Of a DNA stretch of 64,000 nucleotides, positions 32,801-43,005 are shown piece by piece. Each line of letters opens with the position of its first letter. The stretch's first letter is position 1. A model generated the notes under the pieces. It ran no database searches. It was given only the letters and a program-made list of their open reading frames with translations, and was not told where the DNA came from. Made by a program: the position numbers and the translations under genes. Source of the stretch: Maniola hyperantus (lineage: Eukaryota; Arthropoda; Insecta; Lepidoptera; Nymphalidae); NCBI RefSeq assembly GCF_902806685.2, contig NC_048546.1, forward strand, positions 8,140,534 through 8,204,533, read 5' to 3'.

Positions 32801-35800
32801 ATGAAAATAGATAAATTTTATTTATTGCCCTTGAAATAAAACATATTTGTTAAGAAACTGGCGTTTCGAAAGTCTTATTTTTAATTTTAATAAATGGTGT
32901 ATGCGAACATTTATGTATATATTTTTCGACTATTGCCTTCATCAAATCGGTAACGTGATTAGACGCAGGAATCTCCGAATCACTTTGTCTTTTTGAAGAA
33001 CCTGGAGTGACCACATTTATCATTTTGTGGCTGAAACCAAAATTAAATTTTGAGAATAAATCCGTACTAATATTATAAATGCGAAAGTGTGTCTGTCTGT
33101 CTGTCTGTCTGCTAGCTTTTCACGGCTCAACCGATCAACCGTTTTTGATGAAATTTGGTACAGAGATAGCTTGCATCCCGGGAAAGGACATAGGCTACTT
33201 TTTATCCCGGAAAGTTGAAAAGTTCCCACAGGATTTTTAAAAACCTAAATCCACGCGGACGAAGTCGCGGGCATCATCTAGTACCTATATAAAAATGAAT
33301 AGGAGAAAAATTAACTAGTGTGTTTATGAATTAAATTTGATATTTAGTCAGTCAATCTTCATACAAAAATATAACTAAGAGGTGTGTTGTTTTGTATTAT
33401 AATATCAAGTATTTTCAATACTTACTGAAAGTAATAAAATAAAACAAGGTTATTTGATTAAAAGACTTAACGATTTTCATTGATGGAAGCGCAGTAGGTT
33501 TCGTATATCTATATCCTTTATTTGATATTATAAAATCGACTTCTAAAAAAATGTTCAGAGCATATCATGCTTGATTTGGTTGGCATCCAATTAACTCTAC
33601 CCGTTGCATCTATCCATTTCTCTTTGATGCTTGCATCTTTGGGAAACCTAAAAATATTTTAAATGAAGGTTAGAGGAACTACTGATGTCTATTTAGTGAT
33701 CAATGCAACGTCTCACTCATTAATAAATTATAATTATTGCGTTACTATTTATTTATATCCTTGTATCGATATCAATCGATAAATTCAATATTCTACTTGG
33801 CCACATCACTATTTGAGTAGCGAACACGGAGCGAAGTAGTTTCGGAATAGAATCAATCCAAAATAAACTTTATCTTAATTGTTTAAGGTTGATTTTGACT
33901 AACCATTCTATTAAATATTAGTAAATTGAAATAAATTAAGATTTATTAGAAAACAATGAAAATCGTACTTACCGATAATACGAAACACCTCCATTTTTAA
34001 GATTTTATCTCCTACTATCATTTTTACACTACAAAACGGCAGTACGGCATTGCTAGGGCAATATGAATTTGTCGCGAGACTACCAACTCCACGCGATGTT
34101 AGAACGCGACTGGGATCAGTTAAGCGTAACTACGCTTAATTGTGGCACGCGTGCCACGCCTACTTAGCACTTCCACTGTTTTTTCTGTTCCGTGGTTGAT
34201 GATGATCATACATTGTTACAGAAACACAAAATAAGCAGGCATGACTTGTGTACGAAGTTAGGTGATCTGTACTCGCACATGATCTTTGTGACGGGCTTCG
34301 TGCACAGTGACCCCCATCCCGGGAACATCCTAGTGAAGAAGGACCCTCAAGACAAAGATGTCACCGTGTACTTACTGGACCATGGTTTGTATGCAGTAAG
34401 TTGCAAAACATAATAGAACTTGAAACATGTATTTTTAGATTCTGTAGCTCAATAGGAAAAGAGGAACTCTTATAAAATGTTGTTGTCTGGCCGTCTGTCT
34501 GTCCATCTGTCCATCGTGTCTGTCAAGAAAACCTATAGGGTACTTCTTGTTGACCTAGAATCATGAAATTTGGCAGGTAGGTAGGTCTTATAGCACAAGT
34601 AAAGGAAAAATCCGAAAACCGTGAATTTGTGGTTACCTACATCACAAAAAAATATAAAACGTTCACGAAAATTTTTTTTTAATTAAATTTGGGTTTGAAC
34701 CATCGACCTTTCGGATTTCAGTCCAGATCCAGATTAAAATTAACATGTTTTTTTTATTTTTTAGAAATTAACAGAAAAGTTTCGCTACCACTATTCGAAA
34801 CTATGGCTCGGCATAATAGCGAGAGATAGAGAGGAAATGCGAGTGCATGCGGAACAGTTGGGTATCGGGAGTGATCTGTATGGGTTGTTTGCTTGTATGG
34901 TCACAGGCAGGCCATGGGATGTGATAATAAAAGGCATCGACAGAACCAAGCCGTCATCTGTGGAGGTATTTATTAAAACTATTATTTACAAAGTTGAAAC
35001 TAGGCACTTAAAAGTCCGTTTTTGTGTTCCATACTCCAAAATAATAAACTGAAAGCTTATGAAACCGCTTTGAATTTCTGTCCATCTGTCTGTCACAGCA
35101 CACATACTAGACAGGTAATTAAAATTTGTAAAATGTGTGAAACCTCCCTGATGTTGTGATTTAAGGGTTAAGCGATTTAGAGCTCCAGTATGACGCCATA
35201 TAGAAATCCCTTTAAAAAATTAGCTCACTTCCATCTTAGATTGCATCATAACACCACTAGGTGAGATTGCATTTTAATACAGTTGCTCAAAAATGCACTC
35301 TCAATGGTTAATGGCTCGAAAGTTAAAATTACTGCACTTGTGCATTTTTTTATTTCTATGAGTCCACTTAGAAAAGTTTACTAACAAGGAGTTTTATACT
35401 ATAAGATTTCTTATGTATTTGGGTCTTTAAACAGGTAGTTACCTACTTAAAATTAGCTAAATAAGTAATAGATTGCATACATACCATCAAAATTTACTTG
35501 AAATGAACACAGCATTCGTAAAAACGAAAAGAGAGGCTAACATAAATTTACTTTGTATATGTAAAAAGAACTAACTATAACGGATTGAAAAATAACATCA
35601 AAGTGCAACTACAAAAATCTACATACCGATTACAGTGTGGGTATGTGCAGTAGTCTGTTAGCTACCCCAATGTCAAGGAACGCGCGGTCCCTCATATATA
35701 TTGTGTTTTTTGTTGTTAAAGTTTTTTGTGTTTTTGATGTATGTATGTATCGTTATTATAGAAATGTTTAACTTACGGGGGTGATATTAGTCACCTATGA

Positions 35801-38800
35801 CTAATCCCCCAAACAATAAAGAGAGAAAAATATAATAATCCATAAATCGCACTGTATAGCTATACTATTAAAATAATTTCAGAAATCGACATTCCAAAAC
35901 GAACTACCAAACTTCTTGTACCATGTGACTCAGTGCCTAGAGCACGTCGACCGACAAGCGTTGCTCGTTCTGAAGACGAATGATCTGATCCGGAGCATAG
36001 AATACACTCTGGGCATGCAGGAGAGGATGTGTGGCTTCATGGTGATGACCAAGTGTTGTACGGAGAGCATATACAAGCTGGAATTCAAGGTGAGTGTTTT
36101 TGATACCAACAACAAAAGCTGAAAGCGCATTTGACAGCATAGATAGTGCAACATGAAAATATATACAGTGGACCCCCGGTAATCCGGCCCCTGTCTAATC
36201 CGGCACCCTCTGTAATCCGACATGACAATCTTCGCTAATGCATGATTGAACAAGTAATAACTTGTACAAACCACCACTATTGTGCTCGTCATATGTAGAG
36301 TTTTGATTCTGATTGCTTAGTTTGAATTTGAAGTTTGAAGAAGATAGCCCTGCGGTGTAGCATATGTTCATTGTTTTCTGTTTATTCATTGTGTATTACG
36401 TAATCGTACCCAGTAGCGAAAGCACAAAACACGGACAATTAAAGAAAATGAGATATTTTAGGCCGCCTAAATCGTAATTTGTCGGATTACAAGGTACTCT
36501 TTTGTAAAAAATTCCGGACTATAAGGGGTCTTAGGTACAGTACTCTATAATCCGACAAATTCGATAGTTCGACACTGCCCTGCAAAACGTTTGTCGGATT
36601 ACCGGGGATCCACTGTAATAGGGAATACAACTAATTTTCTGGTTTTTATTTTAAGCTGATACTATCAAAAATTGTCTGTCAGGCTATTTGTCTATTTGCT
36701 TAGTGTGCGGTCAAATTGTTTCTTATAATGGAATCACGATTCACGTATTTGACCAGTGCCCTGTTTATCAAACGTTACAAGTCTTGTATTACAAGCGTTT
36801 CTCTTGTAAATTTGTGCATTTTTACAAGAATGCGTTTATCAAAACTACACTTGTAAACTACAAGCTACAAGTAATATCACTTGTAATACAAGTGTTTTTC
36901 ACACTTGTATTTGTGGTTTTGTTCATCAAAAATGCCTTTGTAGCTTGTAGCTTGTAACTTGTAACGAAAAAGTTAGAGAGCCTCCGTTGACTCTTAATTT
37001 ATTTTACAAGTTGTATGCAAGTATGATATTGTATAAAAGAATAATTAAATTATCTAGTACCTAGTAGTAAATAGGTAAAATAACTATAAAATAATTCAAA
37101 GGTGTAATTTTATTGAACTTATCAATGCTGCTCTTATTAAATTCGACCAAAACGTGTCTCATATACATACGAGTATGCTGGCATAATCTTTTTCGGTAGA
37201 TACAAGTCCAAGCGACTGACATAGCAATAGTATGTCTTTCCACTCTGCTGTTTTTTCGTCTTTAGATAATTTACCAGTAAATGCGCCAAATAAAATATCT
37301 TTTTTATCACGAATTACTTAATTGAAGAATAATTGTAACTTTCGAATCAGATTTCGCCATTTTTTGAGGTGTAATTCGAATAGCGAAAATTTTTAAAAGT
37401 CTATCTTTTTTTCCAAATTTTAAGTCTAACCTTAATTCATGAAAAATAATGTATTATTTTTATATAAACTTTTTGTGTAGGTACTTCCTGTTGGTGTACC
37501 GAAATAGAATAAATAAAACTAGGTAGGTAAATAAAATAAGAAGCAATAGGTTTTACAAACAGGTTATTTAACACAAAATTAAATTATTTGAAAACAAAAT
37601 TTATTTCTAACAATGTGGCTAATTCCTTTGTACACAATCTCTAAACTAAACTAAAATATCACGTCTAATTCTAGTGCTTTCCTTTTCCGCAAGCAACATT
37701 ATGAAAGGGATAGCAATAGATTTAGACGTGATATTTTAGTTTAGTTCAGAGATTGTGTACAAAGGAATTAGCCACATTAACTTGACTAGTTATGGTACCG
37801 TAATTTCTATTTTATCGACATTTATTACGGTTGAAAAATTATTTTGCAATTTAGCAAAAATAAAGTGTTATAAATTAAAAATACAAGTTCTACAAGTCTT
37901 GTAAAATCCTACAAGTCTTGTGAAATTATTTGATAAACATAATTTACAAGAGTTTGTAAAAAGTTCTTGTAACTTGTAACTTGTGAGCTTGTAGACTTGT
38001 AATGTTTGATAAACAGGGCACTGGTATCGCATTAGTCATTTGTATGTATCGAGTATGTGTAGGAATGAGGAAAAATATGCAACAAAACGATTGGTCACAT
38101 TAAGGAAGTCGAGTAATAATAACACTTCTTGCATACATATTACCTACTCATATATTTTATAGGTACTAAGTTACTCCATGATAGTTAGTGGTTAAAACGT
38201 ACGCCTCCTGTTCGGGAGATTGGGATTTCGACCCTAGGCACGCGTTCTAACTTTTCGGAGCTATGTGCGTTTTTAAGTAATTAAATATACTTTATTTAAT
38301 GTTGAAGGAAAACGTAGCGAGGAAACCTGCATGCCTGAGAGTTCTCCGTAATATTCTCAAAGGTGTATGAAGTCTGCCAATCCGCACTTGGCCAGCGTGG
38401 TAGCGTACTTCCAACCCATGTCATTCTGAGGGGAGACTCGTGCTCAGTACAGTCTTGTTTCTTGTTTTAAGATTTAAAGTTTAAAAACCCTGATTGCTCC
38501 AAAAAATGTTTCTTTCGTAATTCATTCTGTATAGTTCTGATGTTCGCAATGATTATCTAATGCCTACTTGTGACAATATAATAATCTAAATAGTATTTTT
38601 TTACATTTGGCTCTCAGACCGGGCGCGTTTGGAACCGTCGTAGTAGTTTTAAGTTGACGTATTAATTATCACCACTACATCATTGTATTGCAAATTCAGC
38701 AAGTAACAATCAGAAAGTGTATTACAATAATACCCGATCTGAATAAATGATTTGATTTGATTTTCAGAACACGAAGTCACTACTAAAGAGGCAGTATCTC

Positions 38801-38887
38801 AACACAAAGTACGTGTGGTCGTTGTTTGTGCTATACATTTATGGGATCTATTTGTCATTGAGGATGAACTTAAATATTTCCAGCTAG
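29814..38887 (+). CDS. Adck1: ADCK1, aarF-domain (UbiB/ABC1) atypical kinase, 6 exons
   Basis: Mitochondrial atypical-kinase family member. Exons: 29814-30245, 31392-31802, 34222-34395, 34765-34965, 35883-36089 and 38768-38887; all introns are GT-AG and phase 0. They join to 514 codons plus stop, normal for ADCK1. A hydrophobic N-terminal segment (residues 12-28) fits a mitochondrial membrane anchor. The family's KxGQ motif is KVGQ (98-101). The alanine-rich loop is LGTASLAQVHRA, the ATP-site lysine lies in VAVKVQ, the catalytic loop is HSDPHPGN (Asp311) and the metal-binding loop is LLDHG instead of DFG. The C-terminal exon is hydrophobic (SLFVLYIYGIYLSLR). ATGATG begins the frame; the first ATG is used. 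Introns 1, 2 and 5 are loaded with transposons. Whether its family role here is kinase or ATPase is not shown by sequence. Confidence 0.95.
31020..31185. repeat. GACAAGACAAC minisatellite in ADCK1 intron 1
   Basis: Irregular head-to-tail units of ACGACAAGACAACGACAAG. The apparent minus-strand cysteine/leucine-rich reading frames are by-products of the repeat. Confidence 0.85.
31215..31340 (-). repeat. Fragment of the CGGCCAAGTGCGAGTC-type repeat
   Basis: Contains ACACAGAATGTG, AATGGCCACCATGAAA and TAATCGCACTTGACCGATTT. It ends about 50 bp before the exon 2 acceptor of ADCK1. Confidence 0.6.
32190..32222. repeat. Perfect 16-bp-arm hairpin
   Basis: CTCAGAATCAGTACCA and its exact complement with a single-base spacer, in ADCK1 intron 2 just left of the THAP-bearing element. 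Confidence 0.8.
32850..34050 (-). pseudogene. Decayed THAP-domain gene inside the intronic transposon
   Basis: Minus-strand pieces: a first exon ending at 33973 (TCG|GTAAGT) starts MPYCRF and has CKNDSRR and GGVSYYR in shifted frames. A second exon from 33647 gives FPKDASIKEKWIDATGR and SSMICSEHF, then after a lost base in a T run GYRYTKPTALPS near 33500. A third region at about 33032-32850 reads VVTPGSSKRQSDSEIPAS and DLMKAIVEKYIHKC before a stop and an AATAAA. These are the THAP zinc ligands (C, C, C, H), the conserved FPKD and W, and the usual basic tail. At least two frameshifts and an in-frame stop are present. No transposase domain is seen. Confidence 0.7.
33058..33285 (-). mobile_element. 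Helitron-type (LEP1-like) repeat
   Basis: CCGTACTAATATTATAAATG at left, then (GTCT)n, and GGACGAAGTCGCGGGCATCA with TCTAG at right. A well-preserved copy inserted in the THAP-bearing element. Confidence 0.8.
34440..34690 (-). repeat. Fragment of the CGGCCAAGTGCGAGTC-type repeat
   Basis: Contains GGGTACTTCTTGTTGACCTA and AAATTTGGCAGGTAGGTAGG with a (GTCT)n tract, in ADCK1 intron 3. Confidence 0.6.
36166..36615. mobile_element. pogo/Tigger-type MITE with TA duplication
   Basis: Ends CAGTGGACCCCCGGTAATCC and GGATTACCGGGGATCCACTG are inverted and flanked by TA. Internal TAATCCGAC motifs repeat. This end sequence is typical of pogo-like Tc1/mariner elements. 450 bp, noncoding, in ADCK1 intron 5. 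Confidence 0.83.
36756..38021 (+). mobile_element. CTTGTAA-rich DNA element, copy 3, with a nested MITE
   Basis: Same ends as 6229-7332 (GTGCCCTGTTTATCAAACGT and its complement), bounded by ACCA and TGGT. A 161-bp MITE (37615-37775) interrupts it at the site that reads AACAATAAC in copy 1. Confidence 0.8.
37615..37775. mobile_element. Short MITE (GGGGCCGATTCTCTAGT family), copy 3
   Basis: Inverted ends GTGGCTAATTCCTTTGTACA and TGTACAAAGGAATTAGCCAC, near-perfect over about 45 bp. Inserted in the CTTGTAA-rich element. Confidence 0.78.
38175..38455 (+). repeat. tRNA-derived SINE, copy 1
   Basis: The head resembles a tRNA gene: GTTAGTGGTTAAAACGT (A-box region) and GGGATTTCGACCC (B-box region, mutated). 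The body has GAAAACGTAGCGAGGAAACC, TGCATGCCTGAGAGTTCTC and CCGCACTTGGCCAGCGTGGT. In ADCK1 intron 5. A fuller copy is at 51342-51630. Confidence 0.8.
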
Positions 38888-39066
38888 GATTTGTACATTC
38901 AGAGTCGATAATATTTGTATGGATTGTAAAAAATTCAAATGTCATTGTAAATCACATTGTAAGACAAGATTTTTTAAGAGATATGTAAATATTATGATAC
39001 TGACTATACCTGCGATAGCGCGCGAGACGAGTGCCATCTTATGTGCTTATATGAGTACAGAGTATC

Positions 39067-39165
39067 CCGGATGATTTATGCTAGACTGTGCCGGGCCCGA
39101 GCCGTGCCGCGTCCGAGGCACCAGATTGGCGGGCCCGACACGGTCCAGCATAAATCATCCCTAAT
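39067..39165. mobile_element. GC-rich palindromic MITE
   Basis: GGATGATTTATGCTAGACTG and GCCGGGCCCG pair with CGGGCCCGACACGGTCCAGC and ATAAATCATCC. About 100 bp, just beyond the ADCK1 stop and perhaps in its 3' UTR. Confidence 0.65.
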
Positions 39166-41840
39166 GATTATATATTGTACCAGAGGTTCTACGAAGCCAT
39201 CTAGACAGAGATAGCGTGCGGTGAAGGCGCGATCCGAGACGACTCCAGTAATTCCGGGACCTTAATATATGGCAGAGTCGTTGTGGTCGTCATTTACCAC
39301 GAGATCAAAGGCGTCGGAGTACTGTCTCTCCTTAAACTGTGGTATGAGATTGTACATCATCAATATTGATAGAATTCGAGCGTCGAAACACTTAAGCGTC
39401 AAAGTAAAATTGACCTTAATTGTATTGTATTAATGCTCAAGTTCGTCTATATACATTTACACCCAACACTCCAAGTAGAAAAACTTGTGAAATTAAAATC
39501 AGCGGTACTGAATTTTTGATTGTAAACCATAGATGTTTAGGTCCATTTTACTCTGACGTTTCGACGCTCGGATTATATCAAGGGATAAAATCTCATCTCA
39601 TACTAAGCATACTGAGGAATGCGCTAGAATGTTTAAAAAGAATTTTTCTTAATAGCTATTAATATAAAGTTCATTATCCAATGGCATTCAACTCGCGCGT
39701 CAATTTGTACGCAAAAGAAAGCACCGATGTTAACCAAAAATATTTATTAAGCTTATGATGCTTTAGGAATGTAATGTTCTATCAATGATACATAAAATGT
39801 AGTAAAAGGTTGACAATTTAGTTGTAAAAATTATTTTTATATGATGATACCATAATAATAGTTATTGTGAGAGGCTGAGCCTTAGTTTTTCTTAACACAG
39901 GGACAATATCTAGAGGAAAATACTATTTTTCGTGATTTATTTCGGCGTTTGGTTCGCGGCGACATGATTCTTCATCAATATTCCAAGGCTAGGCTGGTTT
40001 TTTCACACGCTGAATCTAGCTGGTTCGCGCCAGCCTATCGGCGTTATTTAGGAACGCTTCTTAGTAATGCATACATATTGGCATGTCAGCGTGAATAGAA
40101 AATCAGGCTTGTAGTGGAATTTCCTTAGTGGATTTTTCCCTAGCTTATTGTAGTGCCAACGAGAGATTACGGTTTTGACGTTTCGATAGCAGATATCAAA
40201 GCTCATCAGACGTCATGGACGTCAAAAACGCAATCTCTCGTTGGCTCAATAATAATTAGATTCTGAATTTGAATATTTGGTATTTAAAATAGTCACGGTT
40301 ATAGAAATAAGATCCAGTGCACACAAAGCGTTATGTTGCTGCAAAGAAAACCGTCCTCATACAGTCATTGTGATAAGTGAATTTAGAACCTGTTGACACA
40401 GTATTTGCGCAGCAGGATTTTTTGCAAGACATATCTTACCAAATCTTTCTACGGTGTCTGGCAGGCGGAAGCCACCATACTACCTAAGTGTCTGTCAAAG
40501 CATGACGTGATTTCTAATACTATTCCGAAGAAAATATTTAAGAAAATTAGACCTTTGTACTTTGACGTAAGATTTTTTACACCTTTATTACCTGTTATTT
40601 CCCAAAGCCACCATGATCTAAACTTATAAACGCTGATCGTTCCTCCCTGTATTAGGACAATACCTACGTAGAGAAACCTATAAAATAACGAAAGTTTGGC
40701 GCGCGCTGGCTCTCTCTATAAGATTTATCCTGAAAAAAACGTACGACGCCAATGTCCTATGAACGAGGTTTTAGAATGAAAAACTTAGGCTCTTTATTTA
40801 TAAACGAAATTGAGGATGAAAGTTGGTTTCCTAGTCAATCTCGTCAAAGCTTACCTCAAGTAATATTTACCAATACCTACTCATTTTCATTGGTCGATAG
40901 GAAACGCATTCCCGGTGCGGGCGATTCCTAAAACGCATGCCATAAGGCCCGCATATGGGGAATCATTTTGATTGGTCAATAGAGAATGCATTTGGAGTGC
41001 AATTTCTAAAACATTCCTTTTTGCTGAATTTCGTCGGCTGTGGGGAGTCCCGCATACAGATTTGCCACTATCGCGCTTGCGGGAAGTCCCCGCATGCTAT
41101 GTATCGACCGATATATCGTCCAATAAAAATGAGCCTTTACTATAGCACAATTTTTTACCAGTACCGATAACACGTTTTATAATTTGTAAGTATAATAAAC
41201 TAACAATATCAATCGATTTGTATAAAGAAATGTCTATACGAATGGATTACTATTTATTTATTGTTTATACAATAATTATTTTAATCTGGATAGTAAAACT
41301 ATTTTTACTAGAATAACATGTTTTTATTATTATAACACTCGAATGTACAGAACTAACACTGAAATGTTAATAATAATTTACGGCTGGACTAGACCTATAT
41401 CCGCCTGCAATCGCACTTCTGCCACATCTCTCTTTCTATCACTCGGAAATCCCATCACTAGAACGAGAAAGATTGCTTGTCGGCCTCCGCGGGCCGATTC
41501 TTGCAAGCATACTTTCTTGCTCTATTCAACTATTTTTCTGAGAGACGGAAAGCGTCTCTTCTTTCTGATCTGGTTCTATAGCGAAGATAAATGCTGAAAT
41601 GCTGATCGCACATTCCGGACTAAAAGGCGTCATAACAGTAATACCACTTTAACAAGGTCGCATCGCATCGGCAAAATTCATTTGCGCAGAAAAGTGTAAC
41701 GCCGACTAAAACCGAATGTACACCAATGAAATTGAAAAAAATTTAACACAAGAGCAACAGAGACTCGTGCTTATCGCTCATAATTCGCGCATACAAAACA
41801 CGCCGCGTAGGCAACAATAGCGGACGGACCTGCGCTATAA
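39166..41840. other. Intergenic DNA with little recognised content
   Basis: Apart from an inverted-repeat MITE-like stretch at 40149-40247 (CCAACGAGAGATTACGG against CGCAATCTCTCGTTGG) and imperfect inverted repeats at 40890-41130, no exon or domain is recognised. The first few hundred bases may be ADCK1 3' UTR. Confidence 0.4.
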
Positions 41841-41841
41841 T

Positions 41842-42839
41842 GGGCTACTTGACTCATATCTAATTTCGTCCAATAAATCATTATTTATTATAGTATTTTG
41901 CTTAAGACAACGAAATATATCAATAACAATTATTAAAAACGCAGGATGGATATATAAATCCATAATTTTAAAAAATACAGTTTTTATTTTTATTTGAAAC
42001 GCAGAAAACGCTGTCAGCCATGATGTGACGTCATTAAATATGTAAACAAAGAAATGGCATCCCTATGTCACGCGGGGACTAACGTAGTATCCATATATAT
42101 AAAATTTAAAGTCCTGACTAACTTATATATCAACGCACAGCCTAAACATCTAAACAGCTGGTCCTAGATACATGAAATTTGGTGGGTGTGTTCTTTGTAG
42201 GTAAAGAGAAGGTATCCACTAGGAAATAATTTTTTGAAATTCCACCCCTGAGTGGGTTAAATGGAGGTTTGAAATTTATGAAGTCCACGCGGGCGAAGTC
42301 ACGAGCATAAGCTAGTTTTTATATATTTCTAAAAACTCATAGTAAACGTAAAAAAATATCGCTTTCTCTTTATAAATTGAATAAGTTATTACAACAAAGT
42401 GATCTTTGCAAAAATAAATTTGGGTTGAAGTCGTTAGTCATATAGGATCCCTATATGCAAGTCTTCGCGTGTTACGTATATTTATTTCACTGGGCACTCT
42501 AATCCACAACTTTCCTGTGGTCTTTATCGATGCGTTTTTTACATTCTCGGATGATACAATAACGAAAATTACTATATTTTTCATGTACACTAGTATAGAA
42601 GTCATGTTTATTAAACTTTGGGAGGTTATGCTGTTTTTTACAAATGCATGACGTCAGAGCACAGATCATCTATCGGCCAAACATGGCCGACAGTGTTTTC
42701 ACCTGTCTAAGAAAAATATATTTTTAAATGAAAGTTTTACGGTTTTTAGGGCGCAAAAAAATATAGTGTTAATTTTTTTGATATAATAGCACAAATATTA
42801 ACCTTTTAAGACCAACTTTAAAAAAGTGTCAAGTAGCCT
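41842..42839. mobile_element. AT-duplicating DNA element B (most complete copy)
   Basis: 998 bp from GGGCTACTTGACTC to GTGTCAAGTAGCCT, flanked by AT on both sides; opposite orientation to element A. Includes the Helitron-like segment 42080-42320 and two TGACGTCA palindromes. No intact coding region, so non-autonomous. Confidence 0.83.
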
Positions 42840-43005
42840 ATTGGCCGAGATAATTTCGTGCCATTCAAAAATAAGATTTCTGCGCAGGTACACCGGCGAA
42901 ACTTATAAAATTATACGTATGTTGCGTGGGATTGGCGTGTGCTGCTGTTATCATTCACAATTTTAGTACAGAACATGCGTTGCGTTAGAGCGACCGGCAA
43001 ACGAT

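Larger units (their letters stand above)
32246..34194 (-). mobile_element. THAP-bearing DNA transposon with 8-bp target duplication, in ADCK1 intron 2
   Basis: Terminal inverted repeats: CACGGAACAGAAAGAACAGT at left and the near-exact complement ACTGTTTTTTCTGTTCCGTG at right. GTTGATGA flanks both ends (32238-32245 and 34195-34202). It contains the decayed THAP gene at 32850-34050 and a Helitron-type insertion at 33058-33285. THAP plus 8-bp duplication suggests the P superfamily; hAT is the alternative. Its right end lies 27 bp before the ADCK1 exon 3 start. Confidence 0.83.

Noticed and set aside
38175..38250. tRNA gene
   Set aside because: Only the tRNA-like head of a SINE, with mutated boxes and no cloverleaf.
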